DNA of 64,000 bases from JAAGZL01 sp050291725 (GTDB lineage: Bacteria; Pseudomonadota; Gammaproteobacteria; Chromatiales; Chromatiaceae): the NCBI GenBank assembly GCA_050291725.1, contig JBNKKH010000032.1:62001-126000 (forward strand), given 5' to 3'. The notes beneath the pieces were generated by a model. That model searched no databases, was not told where the DNA came from, and worked only from the letters and a program-made list of their open reading frames with translations. Position numbers and translations under genes: made by a program. Below are positions 25,367 through 33,405 of this stretch, piece by piece; the first letter of the stretch is position 1, and every line of letters begins with the position of its first letter.

Positions 25367-26200
25367 TTACTTCAAGCGGTAGACGATACCGCCATCTTTG
25401 CTGACCATCTCGAAAAGATCAGAGTGGGCGGTAAGAGACTCTGTAGAGCCAAGGAACAGATAGCCATTCGGATTAAGCGCACCGGCCAAACGCTCTATTA
25501 TGTCTGCCTTCTTCTCAGCAGAAAAGTAGATCAGAACATTTCTACAGAAAATCACATCAAAACGGCCCATCAGGGCATAGCTCTCGGTCATGTTGTGATG
25601 ACGAAAAGATACTCGTTTACGAATTTCCGGGCGCACCTCCATACAGCCATCACGGGGTATAAAGAAGCGCTGGCTCTGCTCCGCGCTCAATCCACGCGAT
25701 GCAGCCATCCCACAATAAATTCCTTTTTTTGCCTCCTCCAGAATCCTAGTGGATATATCTGTTCCGATTATTTCAACACCGCCAGAGAGGCGCCCCGGAT
25801 TGGCAGAGATATACTGCTGCGCAGTCATGCTGATATTGTATGGCTCCTGACCAGAAGAGCAGGCAGCAGACCAAATGCGCATGGATTTGCGTATTCTGGA
25901 TTCAGCCTCAGGAAAAATCATATTTGTTAGCAGGTTATAGTGAGGCATATCACGAAACCAGAAGGTTTCATTGGTGGTCATAGCATCAATAATACTGACC
26001 TGCAGGCTCTTGTTGCTGATCTTTTTCAACTCTTGCAGCAGTTGGCCAATAGATTTGATGTTGTTCGACTGCAGTAGAGATGAGAGACGGCTGGTAACCA
26101 GATACTCCTTACCACTCCCCAGGACAATGCCACAGGCATCCTGCAGATATCTCTGGAATGCCTCATAATCCCCCGGGCCAAGTATATTATTTTGCACCAC
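25367..26200 (-). CDS. cheR: chemotaxis protein methyltransferase CheR
   Basis: A 277-residue enzyme that methylates glutamates of chemoreceptors with S-adenosylmethionine. The N-terminal helical domain has YLVTSRLSSLLQ. The catalytic domain has TTNETFWFRD, IWSAACSSGQEPYNISM (SAM site), GTDISTRILEEAKKGIY, FDVIFCRNVLIYFSAEKK and YLFLGSTESL. It starts at one of two consecutive GTG codons (26200 or 26197). It follows cheV by 33 bases, and both sit upstream of the rod operon as in Vibrio and Pseudomonas. Confidence 0.97.
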   Translation of the reverse strand: MVQNNILGPGDYEAFQRYLQDACGIVLGSGKEYLVTSRLSSLLQSNNIKSIGQLLQELKKISNKSLQVSIIDAMTTNETFWFRDMPHYNLLTNMIFPEAESRIRKSMRIWSAACSSGQEPYNISMTAQQYISANPGRLSGGVEIIGTDISTRILEEAKKGIYCGMAASRGLSAEQSQRFFIPRDGCMEVRPEIRKRVSFRHHNMTESYALMGRFDVIFCRNVLIYFSAEKKADIIERLAGALNPNGYLFLGSTESLTAHSDLFEMVSKDGGIVYRLK

Positions 26201-26233
26201 TGTTTATTCCAATTGTTATTACAATGTCCGTTG

Positions 26234-27160
26234 TTATTTATCCGCGTGCTCCAATAAACGCTTCTGCACCACAGTTGTCAACTCATCAGGTTCAAATTTA
26301 GCAAGAAAACGATTTGCCCCTACCTTCTCCACCATATTCTGATTGAATACACCACTAAGGGAGGTATGCAGGATAATATACATATCTTGTAAATCAGGAT
26401 CTTGTCGAATAGCTGTAGTTAGAGAATAACCATCCATCTCTGGCATTTCTACATCTGAGATAATCAAAGACAACCACTCCTTGAGGTTTTTACCCTCATT
26501 ATGCCACTCCTTCAACTGCCTCAAAGCATCCTTGCCGTTAACACAGAGAGTGGTCTCCACACCCAACTCATCCAAAACCCGCTTTATCTGTTTCCTGGCC
26601 ACGCTGGAGTCATCCGCAACCAGTACATGGTGCCCCTGCTCCCTAACCCTCTCATCAATAACGCCTTCAGATATCTCTTCGTTGTAACCTATAACCTCTT
26701 TTAACACCTTTTCCACATCAATGATTTCAACCAGTTCATCATCAATCTCGGTAACAGCCGTCATATAACTTTTATCTGTTACCGCTTTAGGCGGAGGCAG
26801 CACCACATCCCAGTTAATATTTACAATACGATCAACTGAACCAACCAGAAACCCCTGCATTTTTCGATTGTACTCAGTAATTATTATAAAATGTTCTTTT
26901 GGTTCACCTAGAGAGCGGCCACCAATAGCCATGGAGAGATCCATAACTGTAATAGTCTTACCGCGCATATTGGCAATGCCACGCACAACAGCATTCGAGC
27001 CTGGAATATCAGTAAGGGGAGGACAAGTGATTACCTCCTGAACCTTGAACACATTAATCCCATAAAGCTGCTTACTTGCTAATCTGAACAGAAGCAGCTC
27101 CAAGCGGTTCTGCCCAGCTAACTGAGTACGTTGATCAATCCCGTCTAGAATCCCAGCCAT
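26234..27160 (-). CDS. cheV: chemotaxis coupling protein CheV
   Basis: A 308-residue protein from the ATG at 27160 (MAGILDGIDQRTQLAG), preceded by GGGGTG; upstream in-frame starts would add a non-homologous extension. The N-terminal CheW domain (about 15-160) has NRLELLLFRLASKQLYGINV, FKVQEVITCPPL and GIANMRGKTITVMDL. The C-terminal receiver domain has VLVADDSSVARKQIKR, the phospho-acceptor Asp in ISDVEMPEMDGYSL, and the conserved Thr/Ser and Lys in HTSLSG and LAKFEPDEL. It links receptors to CheA and may buffer phosphate. Confidence 0.97.
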   Translation of the reverse strand: MAGILDGIDQRTQLAGQNRLELLLFRLASKQLYGINVFKVQEVITCPPLTDIPGSNAVVRGIANMRGKTITVMDLSMAIGGRSLGEPKEHFIIITEYNRKMQGFLVGSVDRIVNINWDVVLPPPKAVTDKSYMTAVTEIDDELVEIIDVEKVLKEVIGYNEEISEGVIDERVREQGHHVLVADDSSVARKQIKRVLDELGVETTLCVNGKDALRQLKEWHNEGKNLKEWLSLIISDVEMPEMDGYSLTTAIRQDPDLQDMYIILHTSLSGVFNQNMVEKVGANRFLAKFEPDELTTVVQKRLLEHADK

Positions 27161-27312
27161 TATTTCACCCCATAGTAGTTGCTCTACTCCGAGTATAGCG
27201 GCAAACAAAAACATATCTTTAACCGGCAATAACCAGCCGCATCATCCTGCTACTGCCACTGTTTTCACTAGATTTACCAACATATAAGCCTTGCAAACAG
27301 ACAGTGAGGCAC

Positions 27313-27328
27313 TGGCATATCAATTGCA
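27313..27328 (+). promoter_or_regulatory. sigma-54 promoter of flgA
   Basis: TGGCAT-N5-TTGCA, with GG and GC 10 bases apart: a near-consensus RpoN site about 40 bases before the flgA ATG, in the divergent cheV-flgA region. Confidence 0.7.
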
Positions 27329-27366
27329 TATAGTATTGACAGGTTCTAATTGAGAAACAACGAGAA

Positions 27367-28098
27367 ATGAGTTCACACTGCACACAAGCAAAATCTGGCA
27401 CAGCACTGCTATCGACGGTCATTATCACGTTATGGGTCTGGATGTCACCAGCCATCTCAGCCGCTCAATTTCAGTCCCACGCAAGCATAATGGACGCTGC
27501 AAGCCAGCATATACTAGACCAAAGCAGCTATTACCCATCTCCACCAGATGTAATAGTTGGGAGACTGGACAACCGCCTGCGGCTTAAGCAATGCAGTGAA
27601 CCACTGGAGAGCTATACCCCGCAAGGCAATAAACATATGGGGAAGATTACCGTAGGCATAAGATGTAATGGAACAACTCCATGGAGCCTATTTGTACCGG
27701 TAACTGTCAAAGTAATGACGAAAATAGTGGTTGCCACCAACGACCTGCCCCGCGGATCCATCATTCAGCCCGGGGATGTCACTATGGAGCTTAGAGATAT
27801 TTCACGCCTGCATCGTGGCTATCTTGAAGATACAAAGGCGGCAGTAGGAAAAAAACTGCGGCAAAGAGCAGGTAGAGATAAAGTTATCACTCCATCAAAA
27901 CTTGTGACTCCACTTACAGTAAAACGCAACAATCGAGTAATAATTCGAGCAAGCAACAAAACAGTTAATGTTAGTATGACAGGAAAGGCTCTGCAAAACG
28001 GTAGCATAGGGCAGGTTATCCGAGTAAAGAACGAAAGCTCCAACAGAGAAGTAGATGCCAGGGTAATTGCGCCTGGTATAGTTGAAGTCCCCATGTGA
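27367..28098 (+). CDS. flgA: flagellar P-ring assembly chaperone FlgA
   Basis: A 243-residue periplasmic protein. An N-terminal signal peptide (LLSTVIITLWVWMSPAISA) precedes the mature part. The C-terminal SAF/ChapFlgA domain has VVATNDLPRGSIIQPGDVTM, GKKLRQRAGRDKVITPSKLV and VRVKNESS-like sequence near the end with REVDARVIAPGIVEV. It assists P-ring (FlgI) assembly. It is divergent from cheV and precedes flgM and flgN. Confidence 0.97.
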   Translation: MSSHCTQAKSGTALLSTVIITLWVWMSPAISAAQFQSHASIMDAASQHILDQSSYYPSPPDVIVGRLDNRLRLKQCSEPLESYTPQGNKHMGKITVGIRCNGTTPWSLFVPVTVKVMTKIVVATNDLPRGSIIQPGDVTMELRDISRLHRGYLEDTKAAVGKKLRQRAGRDKVITPSKLVTPLTVKRNNRVIIRASNKTVNVSMTGKALQNGSIGQVIRVKNESSNREVDARVIAPGIVEVPM

Positions 28099-28157
28099 AA
28101 ATAAGAAGCAGATTCGCTACTTTTTGGCTAAAAAAGGCATAAGAATCCTTAATTTGC

Positions 28158-28184
28158 TTAAGTACAATAAATTTATGCCGATAA
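28158..28184 (+). promoter_or_regulatory. sigma-28 (FliA) promoter of flgM
   Basis: TTAAGTAC, 11 bases, then GCCGATAA. The -10 element is a perfect FliA match and the spacing is exact; the -35 matches at five of eight. It lies 38 bases before the flgM ATG, so flgM-flgN can be made late as well as by read-through from flgA. Confidence 0.8.
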
Positions 28185-28221
28185 AGCGAGTGTATGTATA
28201 GGAATTAACGACAGGTGTACT

Positions 28222-28539
28222 ATGACTATTGAAATTAGTGGCGTACCGGGAAAACATATTCAGGACTCTGGAGAGAAGAGTAGTGTAACCGCTACAACGA
28301 CAAAGGGCGGTAATCCACAGGCTCCTGCAGCTAAGAGCGGCAGCGGAAACGACACCGTTAGCCTCACCTCTTCAGCTATGCAACTACGTGCACTGGAAGA
28401 TAGAATTGCAGAGCTACCCGTAGTTGATGTACAAAGAGTTTCAGATGTCCAACGCGCCTTGGCAACAGGCACAATGGAACTGAGTGAGGCCGATGCGGCC
28501 AACAATCTATTGGAAATGGAGAAGAGCTTCTCTTCCTAA
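28222..28539 (+). CDS. flgM: anti-sigma-28 factor FlgM
   Basis: A 105-residue protein. The N-terminal half is disordered (Lys, Gly, Thr-rich), as in known FlgM. The C-terminal FliA-binding part begins DTVSLTSSAMQLRALEDRIA and continues VDVQRVSDVQRALATGTMEL, SEADAANNLLEMEKSF. It holds FliA inactive until the hook is complete, then is exported. The promoter upstream means FliA controls its own inhibitor. Confidence 0.95.
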   Translation: MTIEISGVPGKHIQDSGEKSSVTATTTKGGNPQAPAAKSGSGNDTVSLTSSAMQLRALEDRIAELPVVDVQRVSDVQRALATGTMELSEADAANNLLEMEKSFSS

Positions 28540-28557
28540 ACGGTCATAACATACTGC

Positions 28558-29043
28558 ATGCAACTTACCCCAGAACAGAGGGAGGCCCTGGCCTCCCTTA
28601 TCACTAGTGAGCTTGAGATGGCTAAAACCATGCTGGAGCTACTAAAGAGCGAACACACCGCTCTGAAATCAGAGAATCCAGACAGCATAAAAGCCACTAG
28701 CAAACATAAGCTGGAACATATGCAGCTTATGGAACAGAACATTGGACAACGCAACCGGTTTCTACAGAAACTGCAGCTAAGCGCTGATGAACAGGGAATT
28801 GAGCAAGCAGTAGCTGCTGCGGGTCAAAACAGTCAACTAAGCGCCAACTGGAATAATCTAAAAGATATTGCTCAAGAGTTACAGAAACAGAATGAGATCA
28901 ATGGCAACATTATTGCCATCGGACAGCGCCGAGTAAAACAGGCACTGGATATACTCAGTGGCAAAGAGAACCTAACTGGCACCTACAGCCAACAGGGTGA
29001 AACTGAATACAGCAAATCCAACAATCTCCACACCAAAGCCTAA
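28558..29043 (+). CDS. flgN: flagellar export chaperone FlgN
   Basis: A 161-residue helical protein, the chaperone for FlgK and FlgL. Typical parts are LTPEQREALASLITSELEMA, LLKSEHTALKS and LMEQNIGQRNRFLQKL, with ELQKQNEINGNIIAIGQRRV and KQALDILSG towards the end. It follows flgM by 18 bases. The C-terminal tail is polar, as expected for substrate binding. Confidence 0.95.
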   Translation: MQLTPEQREALASLITSELEMAKTMLELLKSEHTALKSENPDSIKATSKHKLEHMQLMEQNIGQRNRFLQKLQLSADEQGIEQAVAAAGQNSQLSANWNNLKDIAQELQKQNEINGNIIAIGQRRVKQALDILSGKENLTGTYSQQGETEYSKSNNLHTKA

Positions 29044-29111
29044 ACAAGTCACACAACATCATCAAACATTGGCAGCCGCCATTAAACCAATGCTAAAATA
29101 GCGCCATGACC

Positions 29112-29187
<76 letters not shown>

Positions 29188-29205
29188 ATAACGGTCAACC
29201 ACTTT

Positions 29206-29282
29206 GCCCCCGTAGCTCAGCAGGATAGAGCATCCGCCTCCTAAGCGGAAGGTCACACGTTCGAATCGTGTCGGGGGCGCCA
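29206..29282 (+). tRNA. tRNA-Arg (anticodon CCT)
   Basis: A complete 77-base cloverleaf with encoded CCA. Acceptor GCCCCCG pairs with CGGGGGC. The anticodon stem TCCGC/GCGGA encloses CTCCTAA, giving CCT, which reads AGG. T loop TTCGAAT is normal. It is probably co-transcribed with the tRNA-Ala gene. Confidence 0.97.
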
Positions 29283-29305
29283 TTTTCTGAGGGAATCCTA
29301 AGCAG

Positions 29306-29344
29306 CTAGGTAGTTTTATTCACCTCCATGTGAATAAACCCTAG
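29306..29344. repeat. inverted repeat after the tRNA pair
   Basis: CTAGG (29306-29310) and TTTATTCAC (29315-29323) pair with GTGAATAAA (29330-29338) and CCTAG (29340-29344), a two-part stem with a 6-base loop. It could end the tRNA transcript or the opposing FadL transcript, but there is no classical T run. Confidence 0.5.
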
Positions 29345-29420
29345 CTTCTTGCAACATCTATATTACTGTAACGCACTCCTGCCGCCACATAAGTAGTGGT
29401 TGCTGCCTAAACAACCCTTT

Positions 29421-30746
29421 CTACTTGAATGTATGGACATAATTAAACGACCAGTTTAGCTGGCTGTGGCTAGTAGTAATTCCACTACCTGAAGTTTCTT
29501 CCACCTCTGGGGCGTAAGTTAGTGAGAACCCTACTTTGCTAGCATCGCTGATTTTGTAGCCGAAACCAGCGGTAATATGGTCTTCAATGATTGCGGGAAA
29601 CAGGTAGTTCAAGTTGCTATTTGGTACAGGATTGTCAGACAGATTTAGACCAGCACGCAGGGCGAGCTTAGGGGTGTATTGATACTGCACACCAAAATTA
29701 AATACTGTTTGATCATCCCACTCTTGCTGCATCTCTACATCCAGATCACCATGAGCAGCATCAGAGAAGGTCATTTTGAATGATTCCATAACACCTGACC
29801 AATCAATATGTTTGACATCTGCAGCCAGCAACAACTTATCGTTGGCCTGGAAAGCGAGACCTATGCCCAGGGTAGATGGCCACTGAAAGTCATTCACAGA
29901 TATCTTTCCAGTAAATCCTGCCAATGCACCACCACCAGTGTTGCCAGCAGTAAGCGTAGAGCCGCTGTTGGAGGTTTCCAGATCTGACAAGTTGGTCTCC
30001 GTATGGTAAGACATACCAACAGTAAGGGCATCGGTAAGCTTGTAGGTAAGGCCCAATTTTCCGGCCAATCCATACCCTTTCGCCTTGCCAGTCATGTCAT
30101 TATCATCGGAGAAGTCAAAACGACCCCAATCTAGGCCGCCAAGCCCCCCCAGCACAGGACCCCAGCCTGCATCAAAACCGGTGACCATGCTTGCCAGGCT
30201 GCTGGTAGGGACCGCCATTTTCAGATCTAACATGGCCCAAACCAAATCGACGCTGCCTCCAATTGCCAAACGGTCATTGACCTGAAATGAGACGGGGAAC
30301 ATCAGGCGTCCCACACCTAGCTCGGAACGCACATCGTCGCCAGTACCCATGGCAAGCTCACTGGATGCATCATACTCTGTTCCCATGCCGCCTTGAGCAA
30401 GCAGAGCAAAACCATAAGATATTTCTCCACTCTTGCGGATGTATGAAACAGATGGCATTAGGTAGGATGTACCGTCTGAGTGCGTATTAGCAGCTCCCGT
30501 CGAAGTAACATCTGGGCGCAGATTGCGCAACCCCACGCCAAATCTGGCCGTACCGCTTTTTAACATACTGAGGGTTGCTGGATTATTCATTACAGCAGAG
30601 TTGCCGGTATCGTATGCCATGCCGGCTCCACCCATGGCGGTTGCCTTTGAGCCGTAGCCTTCCAGATTCATTCCATTCGTTGCCAATGCCGGAGCAGCCA
30701 CCACTGACGCTATGGCTGCAGCCACAAGCTTGTTACTTAACTTCAT
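29421..30746 (-). CDS. FadL/OmpP1/TodX-family outer membrane transporter
   Basis: A 441-residue beta-barrel precursor. The signal peptide ends around PALATNGMNLEGYG; the mature N-terminus then carries GSKATAMGGAGMAYDTGNSA and VMNNPATLS, the NPA motif of this family. The C-terminus ends in an aromatic-rich strand, YVHTFK-type, as outer-membrane barrels do. The family moves long-chain fatty acids or other hydrophobic compounds across the outer membrane; the actual substrate cannot be told here. AGGAGAG lies before the ATG. It is divergent from the SNase-fold gene. Confidence 0.92.
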   Translation of the reverse strand: MKLSNKLVAAAIASVVAAPALATNGMNLEGYGSKATAMGGAGMAYDTGNSAVMNNPATLSMLKSGTARFGVGLRNLRPDVTSTGAANTHSDGTSYLMPSVSYIRKSGEISYGFALLAQGGMGTEYDASSELAMGTGDDVRSELGVGRLMFPVSFQVNDRLAIGGSVDLVWAMLDLKMAVPTSSLASMVTGFDAGWGPVLGGLGGLDWGRFDFSDDNDMTGKAKGYGLAGKLGLTYKLTDALTVGMSYHTETNLSDLETSNSGSTLTAGNTGGGALAGFTGKISVNDFQWPSTLGIGLAFQANDKLLLAADVKHIDWSGVMESFKMTFSDAAHGDLDVEMQQEWDDQTVFNFGVQYQYTPKLALRAGLNLSDNPVPNSNLNYLFPAIIEDHITAGFGYKISDASKVGFSLTYAPEVEETSGSGITTSHSQLNWSFNYVHTFK

Positions 30747-31120
30747 TATTCTCTCCTCTCAGACGGGTCATCCCAAATCTGCCCGCACATATTAACCACT
30801 TGATTTGTTTATTTATTATCCGAGCACTCCTTCTCTGGGACGCTCTGATTATTTCCCAAGTTGGCAATAAAGTCTACCCAGGCTTAATTAACAGATCGGC
30901 AACGGCCGGTAAACTCACACATTTTTACGCTGCTACCCTATAACTGAAGCAGATATTAGCAAGGCAGCTTTTGATAATTTGTGCCCTGTCACACCTTGAG
31001 CTGGTATCTAGGCAAGCTGTAATTAATTAAAATACCAAGGAACCTTGATCCGACAAAACTGACTTACTATGGTTAGTGGTGAAAAACAGATCACGTCATA
31101 TAACCCAAGCGAACAGGATT
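30747..31120. other. divergent gap between fadL-like and SNase-fold genes
   Basis: 374 bp with no coding frame of good character. A weak sigma-70-like pair (TTGATC, 17 bases, TATGGT, near 31048-31076) faces the SNase-fold gene. No other structure was recognised. Confidence 0.35.
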
Positions 31121-31606
31121 ATGAATACCAGCAAAACAGTGCTCCTGCTATCGATGCTTTTGCTGACGCAACAGCTGTTTGCTGCTAGTCTGTCAGGCCG
31201 TCCATCCCGTATCACTAGCGGCGATAGACTGGTGCTAACCACCGAAGACAACCAACATATTCAGATACAGTTATTGGGCATTAAAGCCCCGCCTATATCA
31301 ACCCCGCTTGGACGTGCTGCCAAAAAACGCCTTTCCGCACTGGTTGCTGGAAAACCGGTAACGATCAAATTCCGGGTAAGAAACCGCTGGGGACAACCTC
31401 TAGCTAAAATACTGTTAGGTGATACAGATATAAATCTGCAGTTATTGAGTATAGGTCTTGCCACCCATAAACCAGATTTTCAAACAGTACTAGATAACAG
31501 TCTATACTCACAAACTACGCAGAGAGCGAAACGACTCAAGCTGGGCATATGGTCCTTATCTAACAGATCAAGACAACCAATTAAACCATTTGTAACAAAT
31601 AGATAG
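31121..31606 (+). CDS. secreted SNase-fold (thermonuclease-like) protein lacking catalytic residues
   Basis: Read from the ATG at 31121, which follows AACAGGA and puts a Sec signal peptide (VLLLSMLLLTQQLFAA) at the N-terminus; an ATG at 31076 would precede it by 15 polar residues. The mature part follows staphylococcal nuclease: IQLLGIKAPP, a helix, then NRWGQPLAKILLGDTDINLQ and LLSIGLATHK. In SNase the matching segments supply Arg35, Asp40, Glu43 and Arg87; here they are Gln50, Lys55, Pro58 and Gln92. The fold is likely kept but nuclease activity lost. It is probably a periplasmic binding protein. Confidence 0.8.
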   Translation: MNTSKTVLLLSMLLLTQQLFAASLSGRPSRITSGDRLVLTTEDNQHIQIQLLGIKAPPISTPLGRAAKKRLSALVAGKPVTIKFRVRNRWGQPLAKILLGDTDINLQLLSIGLATHKPDFQTVLDNSLYSQTTQRAKRLKLGIWSLSNRSRQPIKPFVTNR

Positions 31607-31671
31607 TATCTTGCCATCACGGTAGATATCACCCTTAACTTACGGAAAAACTAAAAGGAGACAAGATAGTC

Positions 31672-31968
31672 ATGGCTACGGACAAACCCAAGAGCAAAAA
31701 GGCTAACCAGGACGCAACAAACAAAACGGTCAAAAAGAAAGTAGTTAAAAAAGCAAAGGTCACAAAGAAATCAAGCCCCATAAAAGCGAGAGCTAAAGCA
31801 GCGAACTCTAACTCCTCTAAGCGAGGGAAGCAGATTACTCCTGAAGAGCGACTAGAGATGGTCAGAACCGCCGCATATTATCTTGCAGAAAAACGCGGAT
31901 ACCATGGCAACAACGAACTGGGCGACTGGCTTGAAGCTGAAAGAGAGATAGACTCAATCAGTTCGTAG
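31672..31968 (+). CDS. DUF2934 protein with basic N-terminal tail
   Basis: A 98-residue protein in two parts. Residues 1-55 are Lys/Ala/Ser-rich, like histone H1 or other nucleic-acid-binding tails (TVKKKVVKKAKVTKKSS). Residues 58-95 form the DUF2934 motif: RLEMVRTAAYYLAEKRGYHG followed by ELGDWLEAEREID. DUF2934 proteins are widespread in environmental bacteria and uncharacterised. The tail suggests DNA or RNA contact, which is inference. AAAGGAGAC-like sequence precedes the ATG; a terminator follows. Confidence 0.85.
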   Translation: MATDKPKSKKANQDATNKTVKKKVVKKAKVTKKSSPIKARAKAANSNSSKRGKQITPEERLEMVRTAAYYLAEKRGYHGNNELGDWLEAEREIDSISS

Positions 31969-31973
31969 CAAAA

Positions 31974-32003
31974 ACAAACCCTGCCACTGAGGCGGGGTTT
32001 GTT
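31974..32003 (+). terminator. terminator of the DUF2934 gene
   Basis: ACAAACCCTGCC (31974-31985) pairs with GGCGGGGTTTGT (31991-32002), loop of 5, closely after the stop codon at 31968. Confidence 0.7.
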
Positions 32004-32019
32004 AGCAAATGTCTCTAGA

Positions 32020-32100
32020 GCCTGTTAACACTAATTGAATTGTCAGCGTTGTGGCTAAAAAATGGCCCCAGCGACGATAATCCAATTAGTGTTAACAGGC
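32020..32100. repeat. 81-bp palindromic element with 18-bp perfect inverted ends
   Basis: GCCTGTTAACACTAATTG (32020-32037) is repeated inverted at 32083-32100. The 45 bases between also pair partly (GTCAGCG... with ...CAGCGAC), so the whole can form one long hairpin. It has no open frame. It resembles a MITE or other non-autonomous element; no second copy was seen in the window. Confidence 0.8.
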
Positions 32101-32112
32101 CCTAGCAATCCA

Positions 32113-32778
32113 TCAGGCAGTTCTCCTGCGGGTAGAAAACCCCACTAGACCAACAACACCAGAAACAAACATCCAGGCAGCAGCGGGAATAGGAACTGCA
32201 GCTAAATAGGCATGGTTATCTGTCTCAAACGCGTTACTAGTTGAGATGAATACAACCTTATCGAAATATTCAGAGGCGTTATCTGTCCATATGTTCCAGT
32301 AAGCCCCCTGAGTCTGATCTCCGGTGGGGCTTGTAGTTGTTCCAAAGGCGACTTCATACAAATCGCTGCCAGCGAAAGAGCCAACCATAGTTGTACCATT
32401 GTAAAGCTCTATGCTGTTGTAGCTATCAGGAGATCCGCCAAAAAATCCAAAATATTGATTGAGCGAGCCCAGAGTTAAGGTGCCTGGTGATGATTGCCCA
32501 CTACCTGGACCAACTGTGTAGTAAGATGAGGTATCACCTGGAGGCGCAGCCCAATTACCTCCAGAACTTCCAGCGACTACAGCGCCACCAGAATACTCTA
32601 CAGGCAAACTACCTGAGTTAAAATCTGTCACTGTTGCACCAATAACAGAGGTGGTATAACCCTCTCCCGCTACAGCTTGACCGCCAGCCGTAAGCGTATA
32701 GGAGAAAGCGGAGGTTGCAGCCAGCAGCATACTGATCGTAACTGCAGGAAGTACATAATTTCGCAAAATAGTTTTCAT
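32113..32778 (-). CDS. exported protein with VPLPA-type CTERM sorting signal
   Basis: A 221-residue protein from the ATG at 32778; an upstream TTG/ATG at 32805 would put polar residues before the signal peptide. The signal peptide (NYVLPAVTISMLLAATSAFS) is followed by a Gly/Ser/Thr-rich secreted domain. The tail is VPIPAAAWMFVSGVVGLVGF then TRRRTA: the sorting motif, a membrane helix and an Arg cluster. The secreted domain was not recognised. Its stop codon is 12 bp from the palindromic element at 32020-32100. Confidence 0.87.
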   Translation of the reverse strand: MKTILRNYVLPAVTISMLLAATSAFSYTLTAGGQAVAGEGYTTSVIGATVTDFNSGSLPVEYSGGAVVAGSSGGNWAAPPGDTSSYYTVGPGSGQSSPGTLTLGSLNQYFGFFGGSPDSYNSIELYNGTTMVGSFAGSDLYEVAFGTTTSPTGDQTQGAYWNIWTDNASEYFDKVVFISTSNAFETDNHAYLAAVPIPAAAWMFVSGVVGLVGFSTRRRTA

Positions 32779-32966
32779 TTTCAATAACCCCGATTGCCAA
32801 ACCAAGCTAAGCGATTAATATAATCGTACTTACAAGAGTTATATTAAGAGCATCTAGGGCTTGACACATCGCCCAAACGGGTAATGAAATTGATATTTAT
32901 CAGATTTTAACCACATGCAATCTATAGGGTTTTATGGTTTGCGCTCATCCTGTGCAACAACCACAC

Positions 32967-33239
32967 TCAATCACTGGTTGGCTTTTTTTTCTTTTTATTG
33001 CTTTTAGTATCGTTACCAGACTGCAGACGCATTTTGAGCAACATGCCGATAAGGGTGGATTCCATGGCTTTGAAGGCCTTAGTTTGAGCCTCCTGGTGGG
33101 TAGTTGCAGCATTTTCCTCCAACATGGAGAGACGGGCATCGAAATAGGCTATGTCTGCCTCTAGCCCGCTAACAGTCACCTTTGGCCACTTCTTACCATT
33201 TGGGTCTTTCTTCTCTTTGTTGTCCTCAGAATCAGACAT
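32967..33239 (-). CDS. small conserved hypothetical protein
   Basis: A 90-residue, strongly charged protein with Lys-rich ends (the C-terminus has a run of five Lys). The centre, WPKVTVSGLEADIAYFDARL, looks structured, and the following helix is amphipathic. No signal or membrane segment. It is divergent from fumarase with a 166-bp gap. The function is unknown; a small cytoplasmic helical protein, possibly nucleic-acid-binding given its charge. Confidence 0.65.
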   Translation of the reverse strand: MSDSEDNKEKKDPNGKKWPKVTVSGLEADIAYFDARLSMLEENAATTHQEAQTKAFKAMESTLIGMLLKMRLQSGNDTKSNKKKKKPTSD

Positions 33240-33405
33240 ATGCTTAATCTTCTCTAGCTAAATGCGTCTCAACATATCTACCATATGCCGTTTCCCTGGC
33301 AACTCCTTTAAGTATAATACTACTAAACACGATCAAAAAAGAGACCATATACTCAATCTTGAACTATCTAGATTGCACCAAAAAACAACCATCGGTAACC
33401 AGATT

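Noticed and set aside
32779..32966. RpoN promoter upstream of the second VPLPA gene
   Set aside because: No GG-N10-GC arrangement of acceptable quality was found in the gap; the same was true for the genes at 34999, 42640 and 53344.
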